A stretch of 64,000 bases of DNA from UBA11098 sp041671525 (GCA_041671525.1 JBAZBJ010000007.1:4385-68384), one strand, 5' to 3'. Positions 42,317 to 51,793 are shown, counted from the stretch's first letter. The notes: generated from the sequence alone by a model not told the origin. Numbers and translations: made by a program.

Positions 42317-43102
42317 TTAACAAATTTTATATTTACTTTTGGCCTGATCGCCGACGATTCTGCCCTTGTCCATCGCGATGACTCTTTTTTGCGCCTTGTT
42401 CACGATGTCCTGATCATGACTCGCCAGCAGCACAGTGGTGCCCAATTCGTTGATCTTGAGCAACAGATTCACGATTTCCAATGAGGAAACTGGATCCAGA
42501 TTGCCGGTCGGTTCGTCCGCAACGATGATCATCGGCTTGTGGATCAGCGCGCGCGCCATGGCCACTTTTTGTTTTTCACCGCCGCTCAACTGGTTGGGAA
42601 ATTTTTCCATCTTGTCGCCCATCCCGACAATTTCCAAAATTTGCGGCACGTCTTCTTCAATTTCTTCCGTTGGCGCGCCCAAAACCTCCAAGGCATACGC
42701 CACATTTTCGAACACGGTTTTTTGGTGCAGCAGTTTGGAATCCTGAAACACCGTGCCGATCATGCGGCGATGAAAGGGCAACTTTCGCTTACTGATGCTG
42801 TTTAGCAAAGTGCCATTGAAATATACTCCGCCTTCCGACGGCATTTCCTCAGCATAGACCAATTTGAGCAGCGTCGATTTGCCGGCGCCGCTTGGGCCGA
42901 CGATGGAGATAAATTCACCTTCACGGACGGCCAGATCAATCCCATCCAGGGCCAGATAATTATCCTTGTAGCGCTTGGAAACTTGATCGAAGCGCACGAT
43001 AAAATCCGCCGCGCAATTCTCAGCCGGCGCTTCTGCATTGTTGCTTATTTCCGTATCCGGATAAGTTTTTTTCCTGCGAATTTTTGTTTCCATTTTTTCC
43101 AT
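42317..43102 (-). CDS. ftsE: Cell division ATPase FtsE
   Basis: The 261-residue ABC ATPase has GPSGAGKSTLLKL (Walker A), the Q-loop VFQDSKLL, LSGGEKQKVAMARA (signature), VADEPTGNLDP (Walker B) and the H-loop ASHDQDIV. A 30-residue charged N-terminal extension precedes the fold. ATG 43102 is used because a TATAAT box ends 6 bases before it (leaderless), and the upstream ATG lies before that box. Confidence 0.95.
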   Translation of the reverse strand: MEKMETKIRRKKTYPDTEISNNAEAPAENCAADFIVRFDQVSKRYKDNYLALDGIDLAVREGEFISIVGPSGAGKSTLLKLVYAEEMPSEGGVYFNGTLLNSISKRKLPFHRRMIGTVFQDSKLLHQKTVFENVAYALEVLGAPTEEIEEDVPQILEIVGMGDKMEKFPNQLSGGEKQKVAMARALIHKPMIIVADEPTGNLDPVSSLEIVNLLLKINELGTTVLLASHDQDIVNKAQKRVIAMDKGRIVGDQAKSKYKIC

Positions 43103-43141
43103 AAGATTATTATAGCACATTTTTTACGTGCAACAAAAATT

Positions 43142-44246
43142 TTATTTTCCAGCTTGAAACTTCAAATAGGCCTCGATAAATTCCGTAATATCTCCGCCCA
43201 GCACCGCTTCTGTGTCCGTCGTTTCATGTTTGGTGCGATGATCTTTGACCATCTTGTAGGGATGCACGACATAAGAGCGGATCTGACTTCCCCACTCGGC
43301 CGAAATTGCTTCGCCGCGCAGCTTGGCTTTTTCGGCCTCAGCATCTTCCAAATATTTTTTGTGCAGCTTGGCTTTCAAAATTTTCATAGCTTGTTCGCGG
43401 TTCTGGATCTGGCTGCGCTCGTTTTGGCAGCTGGCCACAATGCCGCTCGGCAGATGCGTGATGCGCACCGCGCTGTCGGTCGTGTTCACGCTTTGACCGC
43501 CCGCCCCCGAGGAACGAAACACATCCACGCGAATGTCCTCCGGTCTGATGATTACTTCCTTGATTTCTTCGATGACGGGCATCACTTCCACCAGAGCAAA
43601 AGAAGTTTGGCGCAGATTGTCCGAATTGAACGGCGAGAGTCGCACCAAACGGTGCACGCCGCCCTCGCTTTTCAGATTGCCATAGGCGAACGATCCGGAG
43701 ATTTCTACCGTGACACTCTTGATGCCCGCTTCCGCCCCGCGTGATTCATCCACCACCCGCGTCCGGAAATTATTTTTTTCCGAAAATTTAAGATACATCC
43801 GCAGCAGCATCTCCGCCCAATCTTGCGCGTCCACCCCCCCAGCCCCACTATGGATCGTCATGATCACATCATTACGATCATATTCCCCACCGAACAGCAA
43901 CTTAAATTCCAATTTATCCAACGCTTTTCCGATTTCGGCAATTTTCTCTTCCAAATCTTGCTTCTCTTTTTCTGAGCCGGTTTCGGTTTCATTGATGATT
44001 TCTGACAGTTCCGTAATTTCATCCAGCTCCGTTTCAATGTCGCTCAACATTTGAATTTCTCCGCGCAATTCTTCCAACTCCTGCATGATCTTGCCGGCCG
44101 CCTGCGCATCATTCCAAAAACCGGGGGTATCCGACTTTTTTTCCAATTCCGCTATCCTTTTTTGTTTTTGTGGTAAGTCAAAGATAGTCGCTCAAAAGAG
44201 CGAGTTTAGATTTCAAGGTGACAATTTTTTCTTGCAGTTCACGCAT
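43142..44246 (-). CDS. prfB: Peptide chain release factor 2, with programmed frameshift
   Basis: RF2 reads UGA and UAA stops. Frame 1 runs from ATG 44246 for 22 codons to CTT TGA C (TGA at 44180-44178); a +1 shift continues with GAC and gives about 367 residues, the normal length. The main frame has LSPFNSDN (SPF, the UGA-specific tripeptide) and SSGAGGQSVN (GGQ). The upstream Shine-Dalgarno-like booster of E. coli is not clear. The site implies that UGA is a stop codon in this organism, unlike Gracilibacteria and Absconditabacteria. Confidence 0.95.
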
Positions 44247-44247
44247 A

Positions 44248-44276
44248 TTGACAAATATTTAATTAAATGCTACTAT
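44248..44276 (+). promoter_or_regulatory. Promoter of the zinc-ribbon gene
   Basis: TTGACA (44248-44253), 17-bp spacer, TACTAT (44271-44276). Confidence 0.6.
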
Positions 44277-44305
44277 ACAGAATTCCAAATGGAGGAGGTG
44301 AAATT

Positions 44306-44473
44306 ATGTATTATTGCATGTTATGTGGAGCACCGCTCAAAAAAAATGCAAAACTGGCCGGAGAATCAGATTCTGATTATTACCAATGTTCCAATCCGGA
44401 ATGCCCATCGAAACATCAGTTGTGGTTAATAACAAAACATTTCGGTTTAAATCTGAAAGCGGAATTGCACTAA
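44306..44473 (+). CDS. Small zinc-ribbon protein
   Basis: A 55-residue protein with CMLCG near the start and CSNPECP in the middle, a four-cysteine zinc ribbon, and a basic tail. GGAGGAGGTG sits just before the ATG, one of the strongest ribosome sites in the window. Role unknown; size suggests nucleic-acid or protein binding. It is read away from prfB and has its own terminator. Confidence 0.75.
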   Translation: MYYCMLCGAPLKKNAKLAGESDSDYYQCSNPECPSKHQLWLITKHFGLNLKAELH

Positions 44474-44483
44474 GCAGCATCAT

Positions 44484-44510
44484 GGGGAGCCTCGTCTCCC
44501 CTCTTTTTTT
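44484..44510 (+). terminator. Terminator after the zinc-ribbon gene
   Basis: GGGGAG-CCTCGT-CTCCCC followed by seven T. Confidence 0.85.
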
Positions 44511-45252
44511 AGCCTAATTTCAAAAGCAAAGCCATTAGAATAATTCCGACTACAAACACCGCTAACTGTCCGACTGATTTTTTGATATCTGTTTGTTTGT
44601 GCAATTCCGGAATCAGATCAGCACTAGCGATATAGATAAAGCCGCCGGCCGCAAACGGTACCAAAAAACTATTCAGATCCACAACACTGGTGTTTACCAG
44701 CAGGACTATAATCGCGCCAACAATCGCCGCCACACCCGTGGCAAAATTGAGCAGCAGAGCCTTAGCCCGAGAAAATCCGCCATACACCAGTGAACCAAAA
44801 TCGCCAATTTCTTGCGGAATTTCATGTAGGACAACTGCAATGGCGGTGGCGATCCCCACGGGCACACTCACCAAAAAACTGGCCGCGATCACCAATCCGT
44901 CAATGAAATTATGCACGGTGTCCCCGGCCAGAATGATATAGGAAAAAGGATGCGGATGTTTTTCATTCGGGACATGATGGCAATGCCGCCAATGGAAAAA
45001 TTTTTCGACGATGAAAAAAAACAAAATGCCGGCCAAAATATACAGCCCAACCGACAAACTATCCGCGCTATTTTCATAGGCTTCCGGAATCAGATGGATG
45101 AAGGCATCGCCCAACAATGTTCCAGTGGACAGACTAACCAGATAGATCAAAATCTTTTCCAACCTCTCCTTTTTCATCGACAGTGTAAAAACGCCAATCA
45201 AAGAAATCAGACTGACAATGGCGACTGAAACTAGAGTGTAAATCCAAACCAT
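44509..45252 (-). CDS. ZIP-family metal transporter
   Basis: The 247-residue protein has about eight membrane helices; the metal-binding helices read HNFIDGLVIAASF and LHEIPQEIGDFGSLV, as in ZIP proteins, and a His-rich loop HWRHCHHV lies before helix 4. It probably imports zinc or other divalent metal into the cytoplasm. A palindromic repeat lies just upstream. It is nearest to bacterial ZupT/GufA-like members. Confidence 0.9.
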   Translation of the reverse strand: MVWIYTLVSVAIVSLISLIGVFTLSMKKERLEKILIYLVSLSTGTLLGDAFIHLIPEAYENSADSLSVGLYILAGILFFFIVEKFFHWRHCHHVPNEKHPHPFSYIILAGDTVHNFIDGLVIAASFLVSVPVGIATAIAVVLHEIPQEIGDFGSLVYGGFSRAKALLLNFATGVAAIVGAIIVLLVNTSVVDLNSFLVPFAAGGFIYIASADLIPELHKQTDIKKSVGQLAVFVVGIILMALLLKLG

Positions 45253-45260
45253 GATATTGT

Positions 45261-45348
45261 TGTCATCCTGAACTTGATTCAGGATCTAATTGGAGTCTTG
45301 TTGCTATCACTGCGCCTAATTAGATTCCGGGTCAAGCCCGGAATGACA
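45261..45348. repeat. Interspersed TGTCATTCC-type hairpin repeat, copy 4
   Basis: Same parts as copies 2 and 3 but in the other orientation: TGTCATCCTGAACTTGATTC at the left and GTCAAGCCCGGAATGACA at the right, with about 30 unrelated bases between. Confidence 0.8.
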
Positions 45349-45354
45349 ATGTAT

Positions 45355-45873
45355 TTATAAATAATTCTTAATTAGTGCGGTGTGATCAGCTTCCACTTGC
45401 GTCAGCGCCGTGAAAAATATGCGGATGTTCTGCTCGGTCGCCTCCTTGGCAAATTGCGCATACAGGCTCGTGGCGTGTTCTTCCAGCGCGATTGTGGCTT
45501 TGAAATTTTCCACCTCATCTTGGCTACAAGTCTGGTCTTCCACTTTCGGCAGCGCTATGCCCATCAATTTCGTGCAGATGACCGCGTGTTCCATCTCTAC
45601 TTTGGCCAGTCTTTTATACATCGCTTTAAGTTCATAGGTCTTGGCATTGCCGGCCATGCACAAATAGATCAGATTAGCCCGCAGTTCCAAGCCCAACGTT
45701 TCTTCCAAGTTCCGGCCGGAAAGTTCACTGATTTCAATTTTCTGATTCACAATCGGCAAAGCCTCTTTCCCCTCTTTGATAAAATGCGATGGTGCGCCAC
45801 AAAAAGGACAATCTGTCGGTCTTTCGTGTCCGATATACGCGTCCCCACAAATTTGGCAGATATAAGTTTTCAT
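45355..45873 (-). CDS. Rubredoxin-ferritin-like (rubrerythrin-type) protein
   Basis: A 172-residue protein with an N-terminal rubredoxin-like knuckle pair (CQICGDAY and CPFCGAP) and a C-terminal four-helix ferritin-like domain with EMEHAVICTKLMG, ALEEHATSLYAQF and QVEADHTALI, whose Glu and His residues fit a di-iron site. The domain order is the reverse of classical rubrerythrin. Such proteins reduce peroxide in anaerobes, which fits the ferredoxin-dependent enzymes nearby. Confidence 0.85.
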   Translation of the reverse strand: MKTYICQICGDAYIGHERPTDCPFCGAPSHFIKEGKEALPIVNQKIEISELSGRNLEETLGLELRANLIYLCMAGNAKTYELKAMYKRLAKVEMEHAVICTKLMGIALPKVEDQTCSQDEVENFKATIALEEHATSLYAQFAKEATEQNIRIFFTALTQVEADHTALIKNYL

Positions 45874-45886
45874 ATGAGTTATATAA

Positions 45887-46636
45887 TTACATTAAATACG
45901 GATTTAATTGGCGTATCGCATCATTAAGTAGCTCGCATTTATACTGTTCGTAAAATTCATTTTGCGGAATCAAATCCGTAGATCGAGCACCACCAGAACA
46001 TAGCCGTTGATTAGTCCAAAAAATATTCTCTTTGTTTGCAATAAATATAGTGGGAACATTGCATCCCAATCCATCACAAAAAGTATTCTCGATTGAATTT
46101 AATTTTTCTATTGTCCAATTGAAATAATTTGGAGCATAGAACACTTTTTGCCCGCTAATATCCCGATAAAAAATTGGGCCGGATATTATTCCTTCTCTCA
46201 ATTTTTTTGTTTCAGTGATATCGCCCGCATGCTCTTTTCTATAACTCTCATCCCACCCGTCTGAAAAATCCTTATCTAAAAATTCATTTCCAATTTTATT
46301 TTTTAGCGCTGTATAGAGCTTCGTACTACTGACATCTTTTTCAATGTAGGGATTTATAATTTCATTTGCGGCCTGCTTAAGACCAGCCACCTCATTGCTG
46401 TGTTCCTCACTGATTTGCTTCCATTGATCGTTATTGGCCTTAATAGCATCTTTACAATCACCAGAATTAGTTGCTTTATTTTTATCTAGACTTTCCGTTG
46501 TTGCAAAAATCTCCCCATCTTTTATTCTCTTATTGATATCTATTTCCGTACTCCTACCTCCAGCAAAAAACCCACCAATAAAAACAACTGCCAGCACCAC
46601 TAGCGCTACGATTATTTTTTTTATTTTTTGGTCCAT
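45887..46636 (-). CDS. Membrane-anchored unknown protein
   Basis: A 249-residue protein with one N-terminal helix (about 8-27) and a large outer part. It contains a central YFNWTIEKLNSIENTFCDGLGCNVPTIF segment, then NQRLCSGGARSTDL, with cysteines CDGLGC and one later, possibly disulfide-bonded. No family recognised. It shares direction with the rubrerythrin-type gene and lies 13 bases upstream of it. Confidence 0.6.
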   Translation of the reverse strand: MDQKIKKIIVALVVLAVVFIGGFFAGGRSTEIDINKRIKDGEIFATTESLDKNKATNSGDCKDAIKANNDQWKQISEEHSNEVAGLKQAANEIINPYIEKDVSSTKLYTALKNKIGNEFLDKDFSDGWDESYRKEHAGDITETKKLREGIISGPIFYRDISGQKVFYAPNYFNWTIEKLNSIENTFCDGLGCNVPTIFIANKENIFWTNQRLCSGGARSTDLIPQNEFYEQYKCELLNDAIRQLNPYLM

Positions 46637-46649
46637 AATTTTAATCTTG

Positions 46650-46722
46650 AGCCATCTTCCGGGATCGAACCGGAGGCCTGCGCGTTACGAATGCGCCGCT
46701 CTACCAACTGAGCTAAGACGGC
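46650..46722 (-). tRNA. tRNA-Thr (anticodon CGU)
   Basis: A 73-base cloverleaf: acceptor GCCGTCT/AGATGGC with one G-U pair, anticodon stem GCGCA/TGCGC around TTCGTAA, T-arm CCGG/CCGG with TTCGATC. CCA is not encoded. It reads ACG codons. Confidence 0.95.
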
Positions 46723-46740
46723 CTAGTTTAGAATTCTAAC

Positions 46741-47643
46741 TCAGCCTGCAAATTTTTGCAATCTTTTGAACTCACTGTCCACAATCTGTTGCATCTCTTC
46801 AATCACATGTTGGTTTTCCGACGTGAAGAGATGTTTGAAGCGCCCCTGGCCTTTCAAAAATTCTTCGATCTGTTTTCGCTCCTGAGGTACGTAATTAATT
46901 ACGTAATTCCCGTTTTCAATTTCATACAGCGGCCAAAAATTGGTTTCCACCGCCAGCTTGGCATATTGGACATACATAGAGGTCGGGAATTTCCAATTGT
47001 TGGTGCACGGTTGCAGCACCAAGAGAAACGACGGCCCTTCTGTCGCGAACGCTTTCTGCGCTTTGCGTTTGAGATCCGGCAGATTGCCCACACTTGCCTG
47101 CGCCGCGTATTTGATGTGATGGGCGTTCACAATCTCCATCAGATTCTTGCGCAGCTCCACCTTACCGAAGGAATCCTTGCCGACCGGTGTGGTTTCCGTG
47201 TTGGCGCCGAATGGAGTCGCCGAAGATCTTTGGTTGCCCGTGTTCATATAGCCGCCGTTGTCATAACAGACATACAAAAAATCATGCCCGCGCTCCAGCG
47301 CGCCGGACAGCGATTGCAGCCCAATATCATAGGTTCCGCCGTCCCCTGCAAAAGCCACAAATTTGATCTTTTTGTCCGTCTTGCCACGACTTTTGAGCGC
47401 CTTATAGGCCCGCTCGACCCCAGAAATGGTCGCTGCGACGTTTTCGAAGGCATTGTGGATATATGGCACTTTCCAGGCTGAATACGGGTAGAGCGTCGAA
47501 GTCACTTCCAGGCACCCCGTCGCGTTGGCCACCACCACCGGATCTTTGGCCTCACCCAAAATCGTCCGCACAATGGTCGGAATCCCACACCCCGCGCAAG
47601 CGGAATGCCCCGGGGCAAAATTTTTCGCTTGTTCTTTATTCAT
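46741..47643 (-). CDS. porB: 2-oxoacid:ferredoxin oxidoreductase, beta subunit
   Basis: The 300-residue TPP-binding subunit shows SACAGCGIPTIVR near the start, the thiamine-binding segment FAGDGGTYDIGLQSLSGALERG (GDG...N pattern) and YDNGGYMNTGNQRS. With alpha, gamma and delta subunits it oxidises pyruvate (most likely) to acetyl-CoA, reducing ferredoxin. It overlaps porA by 4 bases, so the two are translated together. Other 2-oxoacids cannot be excluded. Confidence 0.9.
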   Translation of the reverse strand: MNKEQAKNFAPGHSACAGCGIPTIVRTILGEAKDPVVVANATGCLEVTSTLYPYSAWKVPYIHNAFENVAATISGVERAYKALKSRGKTDKKIKFVAFAGDGGTYDIGLQSLSGALERGHDFLYVCYDNGGYMNTGNQRSSATPFGANTETTPVGKDSFGKVELRKNLMEIVNAHHIKYAAQASVGNLPDLKRKAQKAFATEGPSFLLVLQPCTNNWKFPTSMYVQYAKLAVETNFWPLYEIENGNYVINYVPQERKQIEEFLKGQGRFKHLFTSENQHVIEEMQQIVDSEFKRLQKFAG

Positions 47644-48812
47644 GAATTTAATCCGATATATTTTATTTCCTTAGAAATTTTTCCTTGCTCTAAATCTTCA
47701 AAAACATTTTCAATATCCTGCGCGAAAATATCCCGACCACCCAGACTGTACACATATGGTTGAATTTTTGGTTTAGCGTCGGCGTCATAAAATCCGGTCA
47801 GAATGTCTTGATAGATCGGTGAAAATGTTCCCGAAGAAATCGCACGCTCCATCACGGCGATGCTTTTCGCATTTTTGAGAGCTGCAATTATTTCTTCGCG
47901 TGGAAAAGGCCTGAACAGATTTATTTCCAGGAGTCCAACTTTCTGGCCTTTCTTTCGCAATTTATCCACCACATCCTTGGCTGTGCCCGCCGTCGAGCCA
48001 GCCAACACAATCACCTGCTCCGCTTCCTCCAACTCATAGGCTTCAAAATATTCCTTTTTCCGCCCGCTTAATTTTTCAAACTCTTTGGCGATTTCCAAAT
48101 AAGCTTCCTTGGCTGCTTCCATGGCTTTTTCCTGGTCGACTTTGAATTCAAAAAAGGAATTTTGCAATGCCAGTGGACCAAAAGTCACCGGGTCGGAAAC
48201 GTTCAAAAGATATTTTTCCGGAGTGTATTCGCCCACAAATTTTTGCACTTGTTCTTTGCTCAAAGTTTCCAGATTTTCCACGCAGTGCGAAGTATTGAAG
48301 CCGTCCATGATAACCATGACCGGCAGGCCGACTTTCTCCGCCAGTTTCATGCCGATGATCGTGTTGTCATACACCTCTTGCGCGTTTTCGGAAAAAATTT
48401 GGATCCAACCGGCATCCCGCGCCCCCATTACGTCCGAGTGATCGCCATGAATGTTAATCGGAGCCGAAAGCGCTCGCGCCGACACCACCATCAAAATCGG
48501 TAAGCGCATCCCGCTCGCGATATACAAAATCTCATTCATGAGCGCCAAGCCTTGTGAGCTTGTTGCCGTCACTGTCCGCGCTCCAGCCGCACTCGCCCCG
48601 ACGCACGCCGAAATCGCGGAATGTTCCGATTCCACTTCGATCACCTCGGTCGCCACAACGCCGTCCGCCTTGAATTTGGCATACGTTTCAATGATGGTGG
48701 TCTGGGGCGTGATCGGATAGACCGCCATCACATCCGGCTCGATCTGCTTCAAAGCTTCCGCCGCGGCGGCACCGCCAGTCAAAGCTATTCGATTTTGAGA
48801 ATTTTTTGTCAT
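47640..48812 (-). CDS. porA: 2-oxoacid:ferredoxin oxidoreductase, alpha subunit
   Basis: A 390-residue subunit with GGAAAAEALKQIEPDVMAVYPITPQTTIIE at its start region, TATSSQGLALMNE, a DGFNTSH loop and the later KVGLLEINLFRPFP of domain II. It forms the active site together with the beta subunit. ATG 48812 overlaps the stop of the delta subunit, which decides the start. Archaeal-like separate subunits rather than the single-chain bacterial PFOR. Confidence 0.9.
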   Translation of the reverse strand: MTKNSQNRIALTGGAAAAEALKQIEPDVMAVYPITPQTTIIETYAKFKADGVVATEVIEVESEHSAISACVGASAAGARTVTATSSQGLALMNEILYIASGMRLPILMVVSARALSAPINIHGDHSDVMGARDAGWIQIFSENAQEVYDNTIIGMKLAEKVGLPVMVIMDGFNTSHCVENLETLSKEQVQKFVGEYTPEKYLLNVSDPVTFGPLALQNSFFEFKVDQEKAMEAAKEAYLEIAKEFEKLSGRKKEYFEAYELEEAEQVIVLAGSTAGTAKDVVDKLRKKGQKVGLLEINLFRPFPREEIIAALKNAKSIAVMERAISSGTFSPIYQDILTGFYDADAKPKIQPYVYSLGGRDIFAQDIENVFEDLEQGKISKEIKYIGLNS

Positions 48813-49075
48813 TAGTTTTTTCGCATTGTTATCGCTTTCATCGGACACACTTGCGCGCAAACACCACAGCCCTTGCAAAAATCATAATCGATGTCCGCCT
48901 TGTCCTTTTGTCCTTCTTTATAAAATTTCATCTCGATTGAAGCGTCCGGACAATACGGAACACACGTGCTGCAGCCGCTGCACTTTTCTTTATCCACCAC
49001 CGGCTTAATATACCGCCAATCGCCGGTGTTAGCTGCATTTGAAATATCATGTTTTATAATTGCGCCTACTTCCAT
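48812..49075 (-). CDS. porD: 2-oxoacid:ferredoxin oxidoreductase, delta subunit
   Basis: The 87-residue ferredoxin-like subunit has two 4Fe-4S motifs, CSGCSTCVPYCP and CKGCGVCAQVCP, and a leading GDWRYIKPVVDKEK. It passes electrons from the TPP site to ferredoxin. ATG 49075 is chosen as the length and first residues fit the family; longer in-frame starts would run into the gamma gene. Confidence 0.92.
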   Translation of the reverse strand: MEVGAIIKHDISNAANTGDWRYIKPVVDKEKCSGCSTCVPYCPDASIEMKFYKEGQKDKADIDYDFCKGCGVCAQVCPMKAITMRKN

Positions 49076-49082
49076 AAATTTA

Positions 49083-49652
49083 CTAAATATTATCGTACGC
49101 TTTTTCAATGGCCTGCACGTTTTTGTCCGTTCCTTCCTTGCCGATCTTATCTTCAAATATTTTGCGAAATTCTGCAACCAAACTTGAAAGCTGCACTGCT
49201 TCCGTCACCTGCACAAACTTGCCCAAAATCACCGTGTTCGGTCGCGGTTGACCGATGATGTCCATGGAAATTCCATTAGCATCCACCGCAAAAATTTTAC
49301 CCGAAAATCCGGTTTTATTTTTGAGCTCCTCCGGCGTTTTCTTGGAATTAACAATCAAAAATTCATCTTTCTCCAAATTGTCCGTCACCACCGTTGAATC
49401 CAAAATCGTTTCATCCAAAACCAGCACCACGTCCGGATCAGTGACAGGTTCGTGCGTGCGAATCGCCTTGTCACTTATCCGCACAAAAGTTTTGGTCGGC
49501 GCACCGCTTCTTTCCGGCCCGAATTGCGGAAAAGCCTGAACAAATCTGCCTTCGCTGACCGCCGCCTGCGCGATGATTTCCGCCGCCACTTTGGCCCCCT
49601 GCCCACCCCGCGCGTGCAAGATTATCTCAAAAATATCTTTATGCATTTTCAT
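49083..49652 (-). CDS. porG: 2-oxoacid:ferredoxin oxidoreductase, gamma subunit
   Basis: A 189-residue subunit with ARGGQGAKVAAEIIAQAA at the N-terminus, FPQFGPERSGAPTKTFVRIS and PNTVILGKFVQVTE, all typical of the gamma domain that holds CoA. It is the first gene of the unit in the order gamma, delta, alpha, beta, the order found in archaea and Thermotoga. The start may be one or the other of two ATGs three codons apart. Confidence 0.92.
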   Translation of the reverse strand: MKMHKDIFEIILHARGGQGAKVAAEIIAQAAVSEGRFVQAFPQFGPERSGAPTKTFVRISDKAIRTHEPVTDPDVVLVLDETILDSTVVTDNLEKDEFLIVNSKKTPEELKNKTGFSGKIFAVDANGISMDIIGQPRPNTVILGKFVQVTEAVQLSSLVAEFRKIFEDKIGKEGTDKNVQAIEKAYDNI

Positions 49653-49721
49653 TCATTTAGTATATCAAATAATCAAATAAAATAAAACCTGGCTTTTTTG
49701 TTGCAAACTTGCGATCATTTC

Positions 49722-49895
49722 AGCCTTCGCGAAATACAAAAGTACAAATTGAAGTTTTGGAGCGTTAAAAAAGTTTTAGGTCCGCCGCGGGGCAACCAAA
49801 ACTTTTAGCGAGAAAACTGAGAATTTGTTTTTGTATGAGCCAGGCTGAGAGTTCTTTTTGTTACTTTTTCTTGCGGAAAGAAAAAGTAAGAAGTG
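49722..49895. repeat. Long structured repeat, copy 1
   Basis: An imperfect inverted repeat of about 170 bases: TACAAAAGTACAAATT faces AATTTGTTTTTGTA, core GCGTTAAAAAAGTTTT faces AAAACTTTTAGCGAG, and a second hairpin TTACTTTTTCTT / AAAGAAAAAGTAA follows after GGCTGAGAGTT. The copy at 58347-58522 keeps the core words but has different paired arms. It lies just past the 3' end of the PBP2 gene. Confidence 0.75.
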
Positions 49896-49898
49896 TAA

Positions 49899-51782
49899 TT
49901 ATTTATTCCGCGTGAAATACCAATCATACACTTCCTTGGTCACCGGCACGCCGGTCGAGTGCCCGTCGCCCCCGCCTTCCGCCAAAATCACCAGGGCAAT
50001 TTCCGGATTTTCATATGGCGCAAACGACACGAACCAGCCATGCGTCTTGCCTTCCCCACCGAATTCCGCCGTTCCGGTTTTCCCCGCCACCGCCACCGGC
50101 AGATCCTTGAGCGGCTGCGCCGTGCCGTCCGTGACCGTCTTGCGCATGCCCTCGCGCACCACCTGCATCACGTCCGGCGAAATGAAATTCTGGCGGATGA
50201 TGGTCGGCAGGATGCTTTCGCTTGTGCCATCATTTTTTTGGATACGATTGACAATCCGTGGTTGATATAAAATTCCGCCATTGGCGATGGCCGCGACCTG
50301 ATTCACCACCTGTAAAGGAGTGGAGGTGATGAAGCCCTGTCCGATCGCGCAATGATAGGAATCGCCGATATACCAGCGTTCCCCGATCTTGTCCAACTTC
50401 CACTGTTCGCTCGGGATAAAGCCGGACGACTCACCCAGCAGATCGATGCCGGTGGGCGCGCCAAAGCCGAAAAGATTTTCATATTTTTTCATGCGATCCA
50501 TGCCCAGGCCCTGAATGCCGGCATAACCACCGCCAATACTATAGAAAAAAATGTCATTGCTCTCCGCGATCGCGGTGCGCACGTCAGACGGTCCATGCAC
50601 CTTCCAGTCGCCGAAACGAAAAGCTCCAATATTGATGCTACCGCCGGAACCCTGGATGATCGTGTCCGGCGTGATGACGCCCTCCGACAGTGCCGCGGCC
50701 GCCACGGCCGGTTTGATTGTGGATCCGGGCGGGTATTCACCGTTGATTGTCCGATTGAACAATGGCAGATTCGGATCCGTGATCAGCTTTTGATAATCCG
50801 CGTTCGAGATGCCACGAGAAAAAAGATTATTATCATAACTGGGCAGACTGACCATGGCCAACACGCCACCACTGCGCGGATCGATCGCGACAGCTGAAGC
50901 CATTTTGGTGCCGGTTTTTTCCAGCACGGACGCCAGACTGTCATATAATTTTTTCTGCAATCCCTCATCGATGTTCAAAAATAGGTTATCCCCCGCCTGT
51001 GGCTGGATCACGCCCAGATTACGGCTGGAATTCCCCAAAGAATCCACCTCAACTTGCTTGGCGCCGTTTTTGCCCCGCAGATTTTGCTCGTAATATTTTT
51101 CCAACCCGGTCTTCCCGATATAATCCGTCATGGTATAGCCGGCGCCATTTTTTAGTTCCGCCGGTGTAATCTTGCCATCATAGCCGACAATCGGCGAAAA
51201 AATCTGCCCGTTTTCGTAATTGCGGATCGCCGTGTTTTCCACGCTGACGCCCGGCAAATCTTTTTGTTTTTCCATCACAACGAGTGCCTGATCCTGTGTG
51301 ATATTTTCCTTGAGCAAAATTGGCTCCACCGATTTGCGATTTTGAGTTTCCAGCGCCGTTTCGACATTGCCCGGATCCATGCCCAAAATTCCGGCCGTGA
51401 TTTGCGCCATCCGCAGGCGAGCCGCCGGGTCTTCCGGCAAATCGCGCGGCACCACCACCACATCCATACTGGGCACATTGCCGACCAGTACCGAACCGAA
51501 TTTATCCAAAATTTTTCCACGCGGCGCCTTGATGGTGATCAAACGGATGCGATTCCCTTTGGAAACGTCGGCGTAATAACTACCCTTGATAACCGACAGA
51601 TAGAAAACTCTGATTCCCAGCAAAAGAATGATGCCTATGATTAGGTACCAGACCATATCCAATCCTTTGCGGTGGAACGGAGTTTCAATGATCGCTTTTT
51701 CTTTCTGGGTGATCGTCATGATGGAATCTTCAATCTCGACTCCCCGCAAAACTTTTTTTCTTCTGAATAAATTACCTAGCAT
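49899..51782 (-). CDS. mrdA: Penicillin-binding protein 2 (transpeptidase)
   Basis: The 627-residue protein has an N-terminal membrane helix (about 45-65), a PBP dimerisation domain and a transpeptidase domain with PPGSTIKPAVAA (SxxK), ESNDIFFYS (SxN) and AGKTGTAEF (KTG). With RodA and MreBCD it builds the side wall of rod cells; rodA is not in the window. ATG 51782 is chosen 12 bases after the mreD stop; a longer upstream frame overlaps mreD. Confidence 0.94.
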   Translation of the reverse strand: MLGNLFRRKKVLRGVEIEDSIMTITQKEKAIIETPFHRKGLDMVWYLIIGIILLLGIRVFYLSVIKGSYYADVSKGNRIRLITIKAPRGKILDKFGSVLVGNVPSMDVVVVPRDLPEDPAARLRMAQITAGILGMDPGNVETALETQNRKSVEPILLKENITQDQALVVMEKQKDLPGVSVENTAIRNYENGQIFSPIVGYDGKITPAELKNGAGYTMTDYIGKTGLEKYYEQNLRGKNGAKQVEVDSLGNSSRNLGVIQPQAGDNLFLNIDEGLQKKLYDSLASVLEKTGTKMASAVAIDPRSGGVLAMVSLPSYDNNLFSRGISNADYQKLITDPNLPLFNRTINGEYPPGSTIKPAVAAAALSEGVITPDTIIQGSGGSINIGAFRFGDWKVHGPSDVRTAIAESNDIFFYSIGGGYAGIQGLGMDRMKKYENLFGFGAPTGIDLLGESSGFIPSEQWKLDKIGERWYIGDSYHCAIGQGFITSTPLQVVNQVAAIANGGILYQPRIVNRIQKNDGTSESILPTIIRQNFISPDVMQVVREGMRKTVTDGTAQPLKDLPVAVAGKTGTAEFGGEGKTHGWFVSFAPYENPEIALVILAEGGGDGHSTGVPVTKEVYDWYFTRNK

Positions 51783-51793
51783 TTTTTCTTTTT

